DNA from: JANQRZ01 sp965214485
GTDB taxonomy: Bacteria; Bacteroidota; Rhodothermia; Rhodothermales; JANQRZ01
Length of the DNA: 64,000 bases
Assembly (NCBI GenBank): GCA_965214485.1
Contig: CBDCBW010000009.1
Span: 372,001-436,000, forward strand
Direction: 5' to 3'
The first letter of the stretch is position 1, and each line of letters starts with the position of its first letter. The position numbers were made by a program, and so were the translations under genes. The notes beneath the pieces were generated by a model that was given only the letters and a program-made list of their open reading frames with translations, was not told the origin of the DNA and made no database searches. Positions 56,586 to 64,000 of the stretch are shown one piece after another.

Positions 56586-57331
56586 GGGTCTTAGGAAGCA
56601 GAAGGTTCAGAGGGGACGCTCCCGAAGCATCTTCAGCAGCACCTTGTACAGATCATCGTGACGGTGGTTGAACCGGAACTCGCTCTCCTTCAGGTGCAGC
56701 AGGAAGGTACGGGCTGGCACCCCGTTGAACTGCGCCAGCCGACGCTTCGCATACGACCAGAAGCTCTCGATGCCGTTGATGTGGTTCGTCCCGAGTGCGT
56801 ACTCCCGCTCATTGTGGCGAACCCGGTAGTGCTTCCCATAGCCGACATCAACAAGCCCATCGTAGGCCCGCCAGCCGTCGGTGTGAACGATGGAGCCGGG
56901 TTCCACCTTCCCTCGGATGATGGCCTGGAGCGTCTTCTTAGTGCAGTTCGGGACGACCTCGGTGTAGATGCTTCCGCCGCGCTTGAGGATGCCGAAGACG
57001 ATGGTCTTACCCGAGGCTCCGCGTCCGGGCTTGCCTCGCACGCCACGCGGGCCGAAGAGCGACTCGTCGATCTCGAGCGTGCCATTGATGGGCGCGTCGA
57101 GTTCACAGGCTTCGAGCAGGCGGTGGCGCAGGCGGAGGTAGATCGCATTGACGGAGCGGACCGAGAGGCCGGTCAGACGTGCGGTATCGGATGCGGTGAG
57201 GTCGAGGGCGAAGTAGCGGAGGAGTTGGCGAAACGTGCGCTCGGAGAGCTTCGCGTGTCGGTAGTAGCGATTAACTTGCGCCATGGCAGGAAGCTACGCA
57301 GCCGATCCAACTGCTCTGCTTCCTAAGGCCC
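56586..57331 (-). mobile_element. IS1595-family insertion sequence (complete)
   Basis: The ends are inverted repeats, GGGTCTTAGGAAGCAGA on the left and GGGCCTTAGGAAGCAGA as the reverse complement of the right, with one mismatch in 17. The element is 746 bp and is flanked by a direct repeat TCCACGA (56579-56585 and 57332-57338), a target duplication. It carries one transposase gene and looks intact and fairly recent. Confidence 0.85.
56607..57284 (-). CDS. IS1595-family (IS1016-like) transposase
   Basis: A 225-residue DDE-type transposase. Candidate catalytic acids are Asp73 in EIDESLFG, Asp136 in HTDGWRAY and Glu173 in NHINGIESFWSYAKRRL, the last being a diagnostic stretch of the family. An N-terminal helical region (about 15-60, LTGLSVRSVNAIY) probably binds DNA; the zinc ribbon of longer relatives is absent, as in IS1016. 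It lies inside matched terminal repeats, so it should move its own element. Confidence 0.9.
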   Translation of the reverse strand: MAQVNRYYRHAKLSERTFRQLLRYFALDLTASDTARLTGLSVRSVNAIYLRLRHRLLEACELDAPINGTLEIDESLFGPRGVRGKPGRGASGKTIVFGILKRGGSIYTEVVPNCTKKTLQAIIRGKVEPGSIVHTDGWRAYDGLVDVGYGKHYRVRHNEREYALGTNHINGIESFWSYAKRRLAQFNGVPARTFLLHLKESEFRFNHRHDDLYKVLLKMLRERPL

Positions 57332-57376
57332 TCCACGAATAGCAGGTACGCCTACGACTTCACACAATCATCACGT

Positions 57377-57398
57377 GGGGGGGGGGGGGGGGGGGGGG
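57377..57398. repeat. 22-base G homopolymer
   Basis: An uninterrupted run of 22 G lies 39 bases beyond the right target duplication of the insertion sequence and about 100 bases before a small exported-protein gene. Such tracts change length by slippage and may tune transcription; a sequencing or assembly artefact is also possible. Confidence 0.8.
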
Positions 57399-57496
57399 AT
57401 ATGAGGAGAATGTTAGATGTAATATGAAGGCGTCGGTGAGTTCGGTCTCTTCGGCAACATCGCCATCGCCCACGAACCTCTTGGCCCCCTACGCGC

Positions 57497-57700
57497 ATGC
57501 TCTCATTCGCAAAAGCACTCGGGTTTTCAGCAGTTCTCGCTCTGTCCACCCTTTTCCTCACCGTCATCCCAACTGATACCTATGCAGCGAAACCACACTG
57601 CGAGGTTGGGTACTCAGATGATGCTGGTCCTTGCATCGCGGTATGGCTGTGTGATGATGGTAGCGGAGGATGGGCCCTGACCGATCCCTCGCTCTGCTAA
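57497..57700 (+). CDS. small secreted Cys-rich protein
   Basis: A 67-residue protein with an N-terminal signal peptide (hydrophobic part FSAVLALSTLFLTVI, likely cleavage near TYA-AK). The mature part is about 37 residues with four Cys (HCEVGYSDDAGPCIAVWLCDDGSGG, then ...SLC in register), which could form two disulfides in the periplasm. I know no family. Its codons are less G+C-rich than the surrounding genes, which suits acquisition with the island. Confidence 0.6.
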   Translation: MLSFAKALGFSAVLALSTLFLTVIPTDTYAAKPHCEVGYSDDAGPCIAVWLCDDGSGGWALTDPSLC

Positions 57701-57759
57701 CCACTTTGCCCTATATCCACAGTCACACAGAATCTATAGCCACACAGAACCCTGATCCC

Positions 57760-58419
57760 ATGAGAGTCTTACTCACGCTCATCCTTCTGCTCCCTCTCGT
57801 TGCCTGTGAGCAAGTAGACCCCGTGCCCGCAGAACACGCTCTGTCGGCGCAGGTAGAAGCCACCTTCACCGGCGTCGACTTCGCTCGCGACCCTGACGCG
57901 GCGGAACTACCACTCGACGTTCGCAGGGCGGCGCTCGAAGCCTCAATACAAGCAACTGTCGACATTACGAGTCGGGCGGGCGACTGGCGGGAAGCTGACC
58001 GGATCGCTCAAGCCGCCATCGAAGCTGCCGAGTCTGACCTGGAACGCTCCAAAGTCGAACAAGCGACGGCGAAGCTCATGCTCGTTTCCTACCTCGCTCC
58101 GAACGCGGAAGACGACGGTACCGCCGAGCGCGCGCTCGCCTATACAAACGTGCTCGTGCAGCGCGAAAGCCCCGAGACCGAGGCCGTGCTGACGGCTGCC
58201 CGGACGTTCGCAGACGAGTGGCCCCGAGATGACCTCCGTCGGATCGCCCTTGGCAGCGCGGAGACCGCGGAAAAGTACGTCGCCGGTACGGAGACTTGCG
58301 TCGACTGCGACCTCACCGCTGCTGCGCGCGAGCACATGATTGAGACCGGCCAGACGGCAGACGTGAAGAATATCCGTCGGCTTCGGACGGCTAAGCAACT
58401 GCGCGACCTCGTCGAGTAA
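57760..58419 (+). CDS. island lipoprotein of unknown function
   Basis: A 219-residue protein with a lipoprotein signal (LLPLVAC) and a long helical mature region rich in Ala and Glu (AIEAAESDLERSKVEQATAKLM in register). A CVDC pair lies in the C-terminal part. The helices suggest TPR-like packing, but no repeat is clear. The family is not recognised. It is followed by a strong hairpin terminator shared with priA. Confidence 0.7.
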   Translation: MRVLLTLILLLPLVACEQVDPVPAEHALSAQVEATFTGVDFARDPDAAELPLDVRRAALEASIQATVDITSRAGDWREADRIAQAAIEAAESDLERSKVEQATAKLMLVSYLAPNAEDDGTAERALAYTNVLVQRESPETEAVLTAARTFADEWPRDDLRRIALGSAETAEKYVAGTETCVDCDLTAAAREHMIETGQTADVKNIRRLRTAKQLRDLVE

Positions 58420-58439
58420 TCTTTCTGCTCAGTGACTCG

Positions 58440-58471
58440 AACGGCCGGGAAGCTCACGCTTCTCGGCCGTT
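58440..58471. terminator. bidirectional hairpin terminator
   Basis: AACGGCCGGGAAGC and GCTTCTCGGCCGTT pair over 14 bases (one G-U) around a TCAC loop, between the convergent lipoprotein and priA genes. Confidence 0.75.
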
Positions 58472-58492
58472 GCGCATATAACCCGACCGGAC

Positions 58493-60946
58493 TCACAGTA
58501 ACCCTGCCGGGTCCACGTCCACGTTGATCCGCACGCCCTTCGGCGGCGAGCCGAACTGCTCGTTGGCCGCGCGGACGAGCCGCGAGAGCGCATACGGGTG
58601 CCCCGGCCCCTCGGCCTTGACGATGGTGTGGAAGCGGAACTGCCGCTTGACCCGCCCGATGAACGCCGGCTCCGGCCCGAGCACCTCCGCCGACGCCCCC
58701 GCCCGTTGCCGGAGGCGCTGCGTCCACCGCTCGGCGGTCTGCTGCACGACGCGCTCGGTCGGCCCCTTGAACTCGACGCCGACGAGCCTGCCGTAGGGCG
58801 GGTAGCCGAAGGCGCGGCGGTCCGGTAGCTCGGTCCGGAGGAAGCCGGCGAAGTCGTGCCGCGCGGCGTGCTGGAGCGCGGGGTTGTCCGGGCTGCGGGT
58901 CTGGAGGATGACTTCGCCGCGGAGCGCGCCGCGCCCGGCCCGGCCCGCGACCTGCATCAGGAGCTGAAACGTCCGCTCGGAGGCGCGGAAGTCCGGCAGC
59001 AGCAAGCCGGTGTCGGCATCGACCACGCCGACGAGGGTGACGCGCGCGAAGTCCAGCCCCTTCGCCACCATCTGCGTCCCGATCAGGATGTCGGCCTCGC
59101 CCCGCCCGAAGGCGTCGAGGATTTTCTGGTGGGCGTTCTTCCGGCCCGTGGTGTCGAGGTCCATCCGCAGGACGCGGGCCCCGGGAAACACCTCGGCGAG
59201 CTCCTCCTCGACCCGCTGCGTGCCGGCCCCGAGGCGGGCGAGGTCGGGCGAGCCGCACGCCGGGCAGCGCGCGGGCAGCGGCTCGGCGAGGCCGCAATAG
59301 TGACAGCGGAGGTGGCGGTGGCTCTTGTGGAAGGTGAGGCTGACGGCGCAGTCGCGGCACTGCGGCGTGTGTCCGCAGTCGTCGCAGGTGACGACGGGGC
59401 TGTAGCCGCGCCGGTTCTGGAGGAGGATCACGCCCTCGCCCCGCCCGAGCCGGTCGCGGATCGCCTCGCGGAGCGGGTGCGAGAGCGCGCCCTTGAGCCG
59501 CCGGACCTTCTTCTCCCACGTCAGGTCTACGATCTCGACGGGGGGCAGCTCGGCGACCCCGCCCGGCACGGGCACGCGGTCGGGCATCTTGAGCAGCTCG
59601 TACTTCCCCGACTGCGCGTTGAGGACGCTCTCGAGGCTCGGCGTGGCGCTGCCGAGGACGCAGACGGCCCCTTCGAGGTGGGCGCGCATCACGGCCACGT
59701 CGCGGGCGTGGTAGCGCGGGGCCGGGTCGAACTGCTTGTAGCTCCCCTCGTGCTCCTCGTCTACGACGACGAGGCCGACGTTGCGCAGCGGCGCGAAGAT
59801 CGCCGAGCGCGGGCCGATCGCCACGTCGAAGCGCCCGCCGTTCAGGTGCCGCCACGCGTCGTAGCGCTCGCCGGTGCTCATCCGGCTGTGGAGGACCGCC
59901 ACGCGGTCGCCGAAGTGGGCGCGGAAGCGGCGGACCGTCTGCGGCGTCAGCGCGATCTCGGGGACGAGCACGATCCCCGTCCGTCCCGCGTCGAAGGCCT
60001 GCCGCAGCGCCCGGATGTAGACCTCGGTCTTGCCGCTGCCGGTGACGCCGTGGAGCAGGAACGTCCTGGTCTCGCGCGCCGCGAGGGCGGCCCCGATCTG
60101 GAACAGGGCCTCGACCTGCCCGGCGTTGGGGACGTGGGCCGGCGGCGGCTCGGGCGCGTCGAGCGCGTCGAACGGCGTGCGGACGACCTCCCGCTCGACG
60201 CGCTCGACCCAGCCCTTCTCGACGAGGCTCTTGAGCGTCGCGCTCGACGCGCCCGTTGCGGCGAGCACCTCGGCCTGCCGGGGTTCGGCGGTCCCCTCGC
60301 TCTGCAGCCGGGCGAGGGCCTCGGCGACGGCCCGCTGCTTCGCCCCGCGCAACGCCTCCGCCGCGTCGCCGGCGCGCGGCCCGAGCCGCAGGTGCCACTC
60401 GGTGCGGGGCGACGCGCTCGGCGGGGCCAGCTCCTGCTCGATGCGGACGAGCGCGTCGCGTTCGAGCCGCCGGAGCAGGCTCGCCGTGACCCCGTCCAGG
60501 CTGTGCTGCAACGTGCCGACGGGCTGCGGGCCGCTCGCCTCCAGCAGCGCCAGCACGCGCCCCCCGACGCCGTTGAGCCCGAGGGCCGGGCGCTCGGTGC
60601 GGCGCACGACGCGGCGGCTCTCGACGGTCGCGCCCGAGGGCAGCGCCGCCTTGAGGACGTCGCCCCACGCGCAGACGTAGTAGTCCGCGATCCACCGCGT
60701 CAGCCGCAGCAGCACCGGCGAGAACGACGGTGCCTCGTCGAGCACGTCGAGGATCGGCTTGAGGCGCGGCCCGGCCTCGTCCCCGGACCCGTCGGTCCGC
60801 TCGGCGATGACCCCCGTCAGCGTCCGCGCGCCGAACGGGACGACGACGCGCGCGCCGGGCACGGCCTCGGCCTCCAGCTCCGGCGGGACGAGGTACGTGT
60901 AGACCTTGTCGACGGGCGTGAGTGGGACGACGCGAGCGGCGGGCAT
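58493..60946 (-). CDS. priA: Primosomal helicase PriA
   Basis: This 3'-5' DNA helicase reloads the replisome at stalled forks. The 817-residue protein has the N-terminal 3'-DNA-binding domain (about 1-100), Walker A GVTGSGKTEVY (300-310), Walker B DEEH (396-399), and eight zinc-binding Cys (521, 524, 530, 533, 548, 551, 561, 564). The helicase C-terminal motifs follow (IGTQMVAKGLDFARVTLVG, QVAGRAGRG). A second copy of its last 20 codons lies at 56478. priA's 3' end may thus have been an integration site. Confidence 0.95.
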   Translation of the reverse strand: MPAARVVPLTPVDKVYTYLVPPELEAEAVPGARVVVPFGARTLTGVIAERTDGSGDEAGPRLKPILDVLDEAPSFSPVLLRLTRWIADYYVCAWGDVLKAALPSGATVESRRVVRRTERPALGLNGVGGRVLALLEASGPQPVGTLQHSLDGVTASLLRRLERDALVRIEQELAPPSASPRTEWHLRLGPRAGDAAEALRGAKQRAVAEALARLQSEGTAEPRQAEVLAATGASSATLKSLVEKGWVERVEREVVRTPFDALDAPEPPPAHVPNAGQVEALFQIGAALAARETRTFLLHGVTGSGKTEVYIRALRQAFDAGRTGIVLVPEIALTPQTVRRFRAHFGDRVAVLHSRMSTGERYDAWRHLNGGRFDVAIGPRSAIFAPLRNVGLVVVDEEHEGSYKQFDPAPRYHARDVAVMRAHLEGAVCVLGSATPSLESVLNAQSGKYELLKMPDRVPVPGGVAELPPVEIVDLTWEKKVRRLKGALSHPLREAIRDRLGRGEGVILLQNRRGYSPVVTCDDCGHTPQCRDCAVSLTFHKSHRHLRCHYCGLAEPLPARCPACGSPDLARLGAGTQRVEEELAEVFPGARVLRMDLDTTGRKNAHQKILDAFGRGEADILIGTQMVAKGLDFARVTLVGVVDADTGLLLPDFRASERTFQLLMQVAGRAGRGALRGEVILQTRSPDNPALQHAARHDFAGFLRTELPDRRAFGYPPYGRLVGVEFKGPTERVVQQTAERWTQRLRQRAGASAEVLGPEPAFIGRVKRQFRFHTIVKAEGPGHPYALSRLVRAANEQFGSPPKGVRINVDVDPAGLL

Positions 60947-61017
60947 AGGCAGGGGGGTCGCCTGCGAAACTACGACGCGCGCGCGCCGCCCGTACCCCCC
61001 GGCCCGCCCTCTTCGCC

Positions 61018-61464
61018 CTATCCTACCACGCGTCGGGGGAGCCGGACGACGGTCAGCCAGAACGCCTCGATGGCGCGGACCACCTGCACCAGCTCGTCCA
61101 GGTCGGCGGGCTTGGTGATGTAGCAGTTGGCGTAGCGCTCGTAGGCCGCTTCGATGTCCTCGCGCGCCGAGGAGGAGGTGAAGATGACGACGGGGATCAG
61201 GCGGAGCTCGGAGTCGGCTTTCATCTCGTCGAGGACCTCGTGGCCGCTCTTCTTCGGCATGTTGAGGTCGAGCAGGACGAGGTCCGGGAACGGCGTTCCG
61301 GCGTGTTCGCCCTCGTGCCGCATGAACGCGAGCGCTTCTTCGCCGTCGCCGGCCACGGACAGGTTGAGCGCGAAGGAGGTCTCGCGGAGGGCCTCCTTCG
61401 CCAGCTCGACGTCGCCGGGGTTGTCTTCTACGATCAGTACGTTAATCGGAGTACCACTGCCCAT
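61018..61464 (-). CDS. Single-domain response regulator (CheY/Rcp1-like)
   Basis: A 148-residue receiver domain without an output domain. The acidic pocket is ED (13-14) in VLIVEDNPGD, the phosphoacceptor is Asp66 in LLDLNMPKKSGHEVL, Ser/Thr lies in IFTSSSARED and Lys in ITKPADL. The NPGD and ADLDELVQVVRAIEAFW ends are typical of Rcp1-like regulators that partner with phytochrome or hybrid histidine kinases. No kinase gene is adjacent. The ATG at 61464 is preferred over the longer Arg/Pro-rich frame. Confidence 0.9.
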   Translation of the reverse strand: MGSGTPINVLIVEDNPGDVELAKEALRETSFALNLSVAGDGEEALAFMRHEGEHAGTPFPDLVLLDLNMPKKSGHEVLDEMKADSELRLIPVVIFTSSSAREDIEAAYERYANCYITKPADLDELVQVVRAIEAFWLTVVRLPRRVVG

Positions 61465-61596
61465 CGCGAGATACCAAGGAGAGAGGGGAGGGGGATGCCG
61501 AGGCGGCGTCGCAGAGAGTGGACGCGCCGCGCCGCGAGGAATCCTCGCGCGCCTCGGGGAGGCGCACCGCCGCAAGGGGCCAATACTGTGCCGCGT

Positions 61597-62268
61597 TCAA
61601 ATAGTCCGCGTCACTGCCTCCTTAAATGCGGCGACGTTCTCCGCGACCGAGCCCGCCCCCCCGAAGATCGCACTCGCGGCCACGAGCACATCGGCCCCGG
61701 CATCCACGAGCGCCCGCGCGTTCGAGGGCTTCACCCCCCCGTCGACCTCGACGAGCGCCCCCGCCCCGAGCGTGTCGACGAGCCCCCGAATCCGGCTGAC
61801 CTTCCGCACCGACGAGCCGATGAACGCCTGCCCCGAGAAGCCGGGATTGACCGACATCACGAGGATGAGGTCGAGCTCCGGCAGCAGCTCTTCGAGGAGG
61901 TACGGCGGCGTGGCCGGGTTGAGCGCGACGCCCGCCTTCGCGCCGGCCTCTTGGATCTGCTGCACGACGCGGTGCAGGTGCGGCGTCGCCTCCTGATGCA
62001 CCGTGATGACCGACGCCCCCGCCTCGGCGAAGGCCCCGACGTAGCGCTCCGGCTCGGCGATCATCAGGTGCACGTCGAGCGGCGTAGCCGTCTCGTCGGC
62101 GAGGGCTTTGAGCCCCCGCATCACCGGCACGCCGAGCGAGAGGTTCGGCACGAAGTGCCCGTCCATCACGTCGATGTGCAGCCACTCGCACCCGGCCTCG
62201 ACGGCGGCGCGCGCGTCGCGCTCGAGGTGCCCGAAGTCGGCAGAGAGGATCGAGGCGGCGAGGGTCAT
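61597..62268 (-). CDS. rpe: Ribulose-phosphate 3-epimerase
   Basis: This TIM-barrel enzyme interconverts ribulose-5-phosphate and xylulose-5-phosphate in the pentose phosphate pathway. The 223-residue protein has metal ligands in LHIDVMDGHFVPN, LDVHLMI and the late EVDGGVKPSNA, with the phosphate-binding VMSVNPGFSGQAFI loop. The transketolase gene on the same strand acts on its product, so the two form a functional group with an MliC-like lipoprotein between them. Confidence 0.95.
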   Translation of the reverse strand: MTLAASILSADFGHLERDARAAVEAGCEWLHIDVMDGHFVPNLSLGVPVMRGLKALADETATPLDVHLMIAEPERYVGAFAEAGASVITVHQEATPHLHRVVQQIQEAGAKAGVALNPATPPYLLEELLPELDLILVMSVNPGFSGQAFIGSSVRKVSRIRGLVDTLGAGALVEVDGGVKPSNARALVDAGADVLVAASAIFGGAGSVAENVAAFKEAVTRTI

Positions 62269-62360
62269 CGGCTCGTCGGTGTATCGGGAGCGGTGCGTCG
62301 GAAGCGCGGAACGCGCCGGTGGAGTCGGTTCGTCGGCTTTGCTTGTGCCGAGCGCTGCCC

Positions 62361-62771
62361 TCACCCACCGACCTCTTCTTGGGGCTCGCAGTCGCGGTAG
62401 AGCGATTCGCCGTCGAGCTCGAACGAGACCCGGTCGCCGGTCAGGCGCGCGACGGCGGTGCCCGTCGTGTCGCGGTACTCCCCGTCCCCGGTGCGAACGA
62501 GCCTGACCTCCAGGTCCTGCTCCTCGAGCACGACGGCGGCGGCCTCCCGGTCCGGCGAGAGCGTCACGAGCATGGTCTTGCCGCTCGGACAGGCGTAGCG
62601 GACGACCGGCGTGGTGAAGGACTCGGCGTCGCCGCCGCCCTCGGGCATCGGCGGGGCCTCTCCGACCTCCTCGCCGTCGGTGACGGGGTCGTAGGTCTGG
62701 TCGTCCGGGGACTCGCACGCGGCGAGGCCGAGGCCGAGGAGCAGGACGAGCAAGCGGGGGCAGTGCGTCAT
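62361..62771 (-). CDS. MliC-like lipoprotein (putative lysozyme inhibitor)
   Basis: A 136-residue lipoprotein (signal ending GLAAC). The mature domain follows the MliC pattern: VRYACPSGKTMLVTL (Tyr-x-Cys-x-x-Gly), a stretch of beta strands, GEYRD and a C-terminal Cys (YRDCEP) that should form a disulfide with the first. MliC proteins bind C-type lysozyme and protect the cell wall. The match is to the fold pattern only; the inhibitory loop (SGxxY) is not clear. It lies between rpe and the transketolase gene. Confidence 0.65.
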   Translation of the reverse strand: MTHCPRLLVLLLGLGLAACESPDDQTYDPVTDGEEVGEAPPMPEGGGDAESFTTPVVRYACPSGKTMLVTLSPDREAAAVVLEEQDLEVRLVRTGDGEYRDTTGTAVARLTGDRVSFELDGESLYRDCEPQEEVGG

Positions 62772-62813
62772 GGCTTCGGGTGTTGGGTGAACGACAGGGT
62801 ACGGCTCGACGAG

Positions 62814-64000
62814 CTACGGCTCGACGAGCGCCCGCGCCGCCTGGGCGACGGCGGCGGCGGTGAGGCCGAGGTGCGCGTAGACCTCTTCGTAGGGGGCCGA
62901 CGCGCCGAAGCGCCGAAGGCCGATGACGGTGCCGTCGAGCCCGACCCACTCGTGCCAGCCGAGCGGGTTCGCCGCCTCGATCGCGACGCGGGCGCGGACG
63001 CTCGGGGGCAGGACCTCGTCGCGGTAGCCTTGGTCCTGCTCGCGGAAGAGCTCCCAGGAGGGCATCGAGACGACGCGGGCGGCGATGCCTCCGGCACCGA
63101 GCGTCCCGCGGGCTTCGAGCGCGAGGTGGACCTCGGAGCCGGTGGCGAGGAGCAGCACGTCCGGTTCGCCCTCGGCGTCCGCCAGCACGTAGGCCCCGCG
63201 CCGCGTGCCCTCGGCGGAGGCGTATTCCGAACGGTCGAGGGTGGGGACGGACTGCCGGGTGAAGGCGAAGGCCGTCGGGCCGTCGGTCCGCTCCAGCGCG
63301 AGCCGCCACGCCTCGACGGTCTCGTTCGCGTCGGCGGGGCGAAAGGTGTGAAGGTTCGGCGTCGCGCGCAGCGCGGCGAGGTGCTCGATGGGCTGGTGCG
63401 TCGGCCCGTCCTCGCCCAGCCCGACCGAGTCGTGGGTGTAGACCCAGAGGACGGGCACGTGCATCAGCGCCGACAGCCGGACGGCGGGCTTCATGTAGTC
63501 GTAGAACGTGAGGAACGTCCCGCCGAAGCCGCGGAGCCCGCCGTGGATCGTGAGGCCGTTGAGGATGGCTCCCATCCCGTGCTCGCGCACGCCGAAGCGG
63601 AGGTACCGGCCCTCGGGGGTCGAGTGCGAGAAGTTCTGCGCCTCCTTCGTCTTGGTCTTGTTCGACGGCGTCAGGTCCGCCGAGCCGCCGATGAGCGCGG
63701 GGATGCGCTCGAAGATGGCCTCCAGAACCTGGCCGCTCGCGGCGCGCGTCGCCATGCCCTTCGCGTCGGGCTCGAACGTGGGCAGCGCGTCGGCCCAGCC
63801 GTCCGGGGGCGCGGGGTGGTGCATCTCGTCCCACGTGGCGGCGAGGTCGGGGTTGGCCTCGCGCCACGCGTCCCACCGGGTCTTCCACGCGCTGTGCGCC
63901 TCGGCGCGCTCGCAGGTGGCGCGGCCCATGAACTGCTTCGCCTCGTCCGGGACGTGGAACGCCGGCTCGAGCGGGAGGCCGAGGTTCTGCTTCGTCAGCC
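62814..64000 (-). CDS. tkt: Transketolase, C-terminal part (runs off the window)
   Basis: The frame is open to the right edge, so the N-terminal half with most of the thiamine diphosphate site lies outside. Visible are the pyrimidine-binding domain (GGSADLTPSNKTK, RFGVREHGMGAILNG with the conserved Glu, THDSVGLGEDGPTHQPIEHLAALRA) and the C-terminal domain (LLATGSEVHLALEA). An internal ATG at 63929 is not the true start, because homologous sequence (GLPLEPAFHVPDEAKQF) continues upstream. With rpe it forms a pentose phosphate pair. Confidence 0.94.
   Translation of the reverse strand, partial: LTKQNLGLPLEPAFHVPDEAKQFMGRATCERAEAHSAWKTRWDAWREANPDLAATWDEMHHPAPPDGWADALPTFEPDAKGMATRAASGQVLEAIFERIPALIGGSADLTPSNKTKTKEAQNFSHSTPEGRYLRFGVREHGMGAILNGLTIHGGLRGFGGTFLTFYDYMKPAVRLSALMHVPVLWVYTHDSVGLGEDGPTHQPIEHLAALRATPNLHTFRPADANETVEAWRLALERTDGPTAFAFTRQSVPTLDRSEYASAEGTRRGAYVLADAEGEPDVLLLATGSEVHLALEARGTLGAGGIAARVVSMPSWELFREQDQGYRDEVLPPSVRARVAIEAANPLGWHEWVGLDGTVIGLRRFGASAPYEEVYAHLGLTAAAVAQAARALVEP

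Noticed and set aside
58856..61123. Long plus-strand frame opposite priA
   Set aside because: Antisense to an intact helicase with all motifs; no recognisable domains.
61597..63888. A large rpe fusion frame
   Set aside because: The upstream part is an out-of-frame reading of the transketolase and lipoprotein genes; the epimerase starts at 62268.

Overview
The window is about 70% G+C and almost fully coding, with genes packed tightly on both strands. Gene content suggests a Gram-negative member of the Bacteroidota/Rhodothermota, probably Rhodothermales-like. The pointers are a carboxypeptidase-regulatory-domain/TonB-type beta-barrel receptor, many lipoproteins with lipoboxes, a DUF4097 lipoprotein, an M16 lipoprotein protease, and tig next to clpP. 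The lineage is inferred from gene families and base composition; there is no rRNA in the window to settle it.

Region by region. 1-7 kb (+): the end of an unknown gene, then tig-clpP, a TonB-type outer-membrane receptor, a von Willebrand A lipoprotein and tRNA-Glu (- strand). 7-9.4 kb (-): a GNAT enzyme, a hydrolase lipoprotein and a small protein. 9.6-12.1 kb (+): ddl-murF, consecutive steps of peptidoglycan precursor synthesis. 12.2-20.9 kb (-): M28 peptidase, class V aminotransferase, DUF433/PIN-like toxin-antitoxin pair, pyrC, a secreted protein, GNAT, DUF4097 lipoprotein, ftsX and a TPM-domain membrane protein. 21.1-24.1 kb (-): a large M16 protease. 24.3-31.4 kb (-): a run of seven adjacent or overlapping genes (Gfo/Idh/MocA dehydrogenase, MDR dehydrogenase, GT4, GT2, acyl-CoA-dehydrogenase-like, PIG-L deacetylase, NodS-like methyltransferase), which looks like an uncharacterised glycoconjugate pathway. 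32-33.6 kb: an SPW membrane protein, a lipoprotein, an esterase remnant and a small ESFPASDPP protein.

33.9-46.5 kb (-): one long, mostly overlapping array. In transcription order it is GH2, galT, a degenerate M24, galK, a GH1-like hydrolase, GT4, DUF2243, an MBL-fold protein, a YqcI/YcgG (GntA-like) protein, an FAD/Rieske oxidoreductase, DUF1989 and a VOC protein. The first part is Leloir galactose metabolism. The last part may act on guanidino or N-hydroxy compounds. 46.7-49.2 kb (-): UDP-galactopyranose mutase and a glycosyltransferase. 49.5-56.4 kb: lipase, catalase, a membrane-anchored protein plus an unknown protein, rsmD and a Na/Pi cotransporter. 56.5-58.5 kb: a small island between a displaced priA 3' fragment and intact priA, holding an IS1595-like insertion sequence, a 22-G homopolymer and two exported proteins. 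58.5-64 kb (-): priA, a response regulator, rpe, an MliC-like lipoprotein and the C-terminal part of transketolase.

Three themes run across the window. First, a family of palindromic repeats with CCCCCC...GGGGGG ends lies mostly between genes, and once inside a glycosyltransferase gene. Second, there are many short perfect tandem duplications of 12-24 bp, in frame when inside genes. Third, two genes carry six single-base insertions between them, mostly at or next to short C runs, which look more like consensus errors than decay. No CRISPR array and no rRNA were seen.
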